From contig NW_019775969.1 in assembly GCF_001039355.2 (NCBI RefSeq), positions 162,500 to 226,499 of the forward strand: a DNA stretch of 64,000 bases, read 5' to 3'. A model generated the notes under the pieces. It ran no database searches and was not told the origin of the DNA. It saw nothing but the letters and a program-made list of their open reading frames with translations. The first letter of the stretch is position 1, and every line of letters starts with the position of its first letter. Source of the DNA: Lingula anatina (Eukaryota > Brachiopoda > Lingulata > Lingulida > Lingulidae). Made by a program: the position numbers and the translations under genes. Positions 63,449 through 64,000 of this stretch are shown in pieces.

Positions 63449-63472
63449 GTATTTTGACTATATGGGGCACTG
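63449..63472 (-). other. candidate 24-nt microexon of the VWA5-like gene
   Basis: On the minus strand TAATGCAG precedes CAGTGCCCCATATAGTCAAA (24 bases in all), followed by a good donor GTGAGTAC. Its phase would join 62438-62644 in frame, adding VPHIVKI and one Arg codon across the junction. The acceptor tract is weak, so this is tentative. Confidence 0.3.
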
Positions 63473-64000
63473 CTGCATTAGAGAAACAAAAGAGAAATAT
63501 TTTAAATTACTGTAAAATGTACAGTTTTAACTCATTGCTTATGAAGCATGACTGCCAAACTCTGATGCATTTTTCCACCCACTCACCAAATTTTATGTGA
63601 CAACTAATAATTTTGGTTTTGACTGCATTTGTTTTTCCATTTACCTTAAAACAGCAGCTTCTTCTACATAATAGACCGAGAGTAATGGGACCCACAGGCT
63701 AAACAGCATACATACATTACTACACATAATTTAAGTGAGCTGCAAGCATACATTTACACACATGCAAACACGTGGATATGCACACATCATATTGATCTTA
63801 TTAAGATGAAATATCTGTACACTTAGAAAGCAGGTTCAAACAATGCTTAAAACAAGGGTGGCACTGGACTTACACATCAATGCTTTCATTTTTAAGAAAA
63901 ATCAAAACATAAATCATTCAGATAAAAACAAATGATAGAACACAAAATCAACATTTTTGCTCTTCCTGAAAAAATTTCATTTTAAACTACTAACTTACAC

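Larger units (their letters stand above)
62645..64000. other. intron sequence of the VWA5-like gene
   Basis: No further exon is certain. A short candidate exon is listed at 63449-63472. The region also has GA and AAC microsatellites. The window's last bases (CTTACAC, i.e. GTGTAAG on the minus strand) could be a splice donor of an exon lying outside. Confidence 0.5.

Overview
The window is animal nuclear DNA: genes are split by GT-AG introns, coding density is low, AT-rich spacers are full of microsatellites and short mobile elements, and every recognisable protein is metazoan. An SLC4 bicarbonate transporter, a divergent peptide-receptor-like rhodopsin GPCR, an invertebrate-type sarcoplasmic calcium-binding protein and a VWA5-type protein together suggest a marine lophotrochozoan (mollusc, brachiopod or annelid). 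The phylum is an inference.

Layout. 1-386: last exon (+) of a CAP/GAPR-1-like gene. 2763-18578: a complete SLC4 Na-coupled bicarbonate transporter on the minus strand; I rebuilt 20 coding exons with consistent phases, giving 1109 residues. 18579-38272: almost 20 kb with no recognisable gene, including a 5-6.6 kb segment present twice in tandem (23488-30120 and 30122-35112). 38273-39475: an intronless class A GPCR (+). 39476-45396: gene-free, rich in repeats. 45397-57827: a second tandem pair (45397-51152 and 51154-57827), each copy carrying one intronless 306-residue ankyrin-repeat gene. 57859-58416: sarcoplasmic calcium-binding protein (+). 60356-62644: C-terminal exons (-) of a VWA5B-like protein whose gene continues beyond the window.

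Main observations. (1) Both tandem duplications have a single N exactly at the junction, with copy 1 ending at the N and copy 2 starting after it. This is the signature of two overlapping contigs or haplotypes that were not merged, so the ankyrin 'gene pair' is probably one locus seen as two alleles. (2) Read as alleles, the pairs record recent indels: a polymorphic short TIR element, a 1.3 kb hairpin-bearing insertion, and a 917-base deletion with filler DNA through a Tc1/mariner relic. (3) A family of almost fully palindromic foldback elements (about 210-265 bp, ends near GACCCCATTCCCA) recurs at least six times, plus half copies. (4) A 9 x 26-base minisatellite starts exactly at an SLC4 5' splice site and repeats the donor sequence in every unit.

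The genes do not form an operon or an obvious functional cluster; they look like ordinary neighbours. No tRNA, rRNA, CRISPR array or prokaryotic feature was found.
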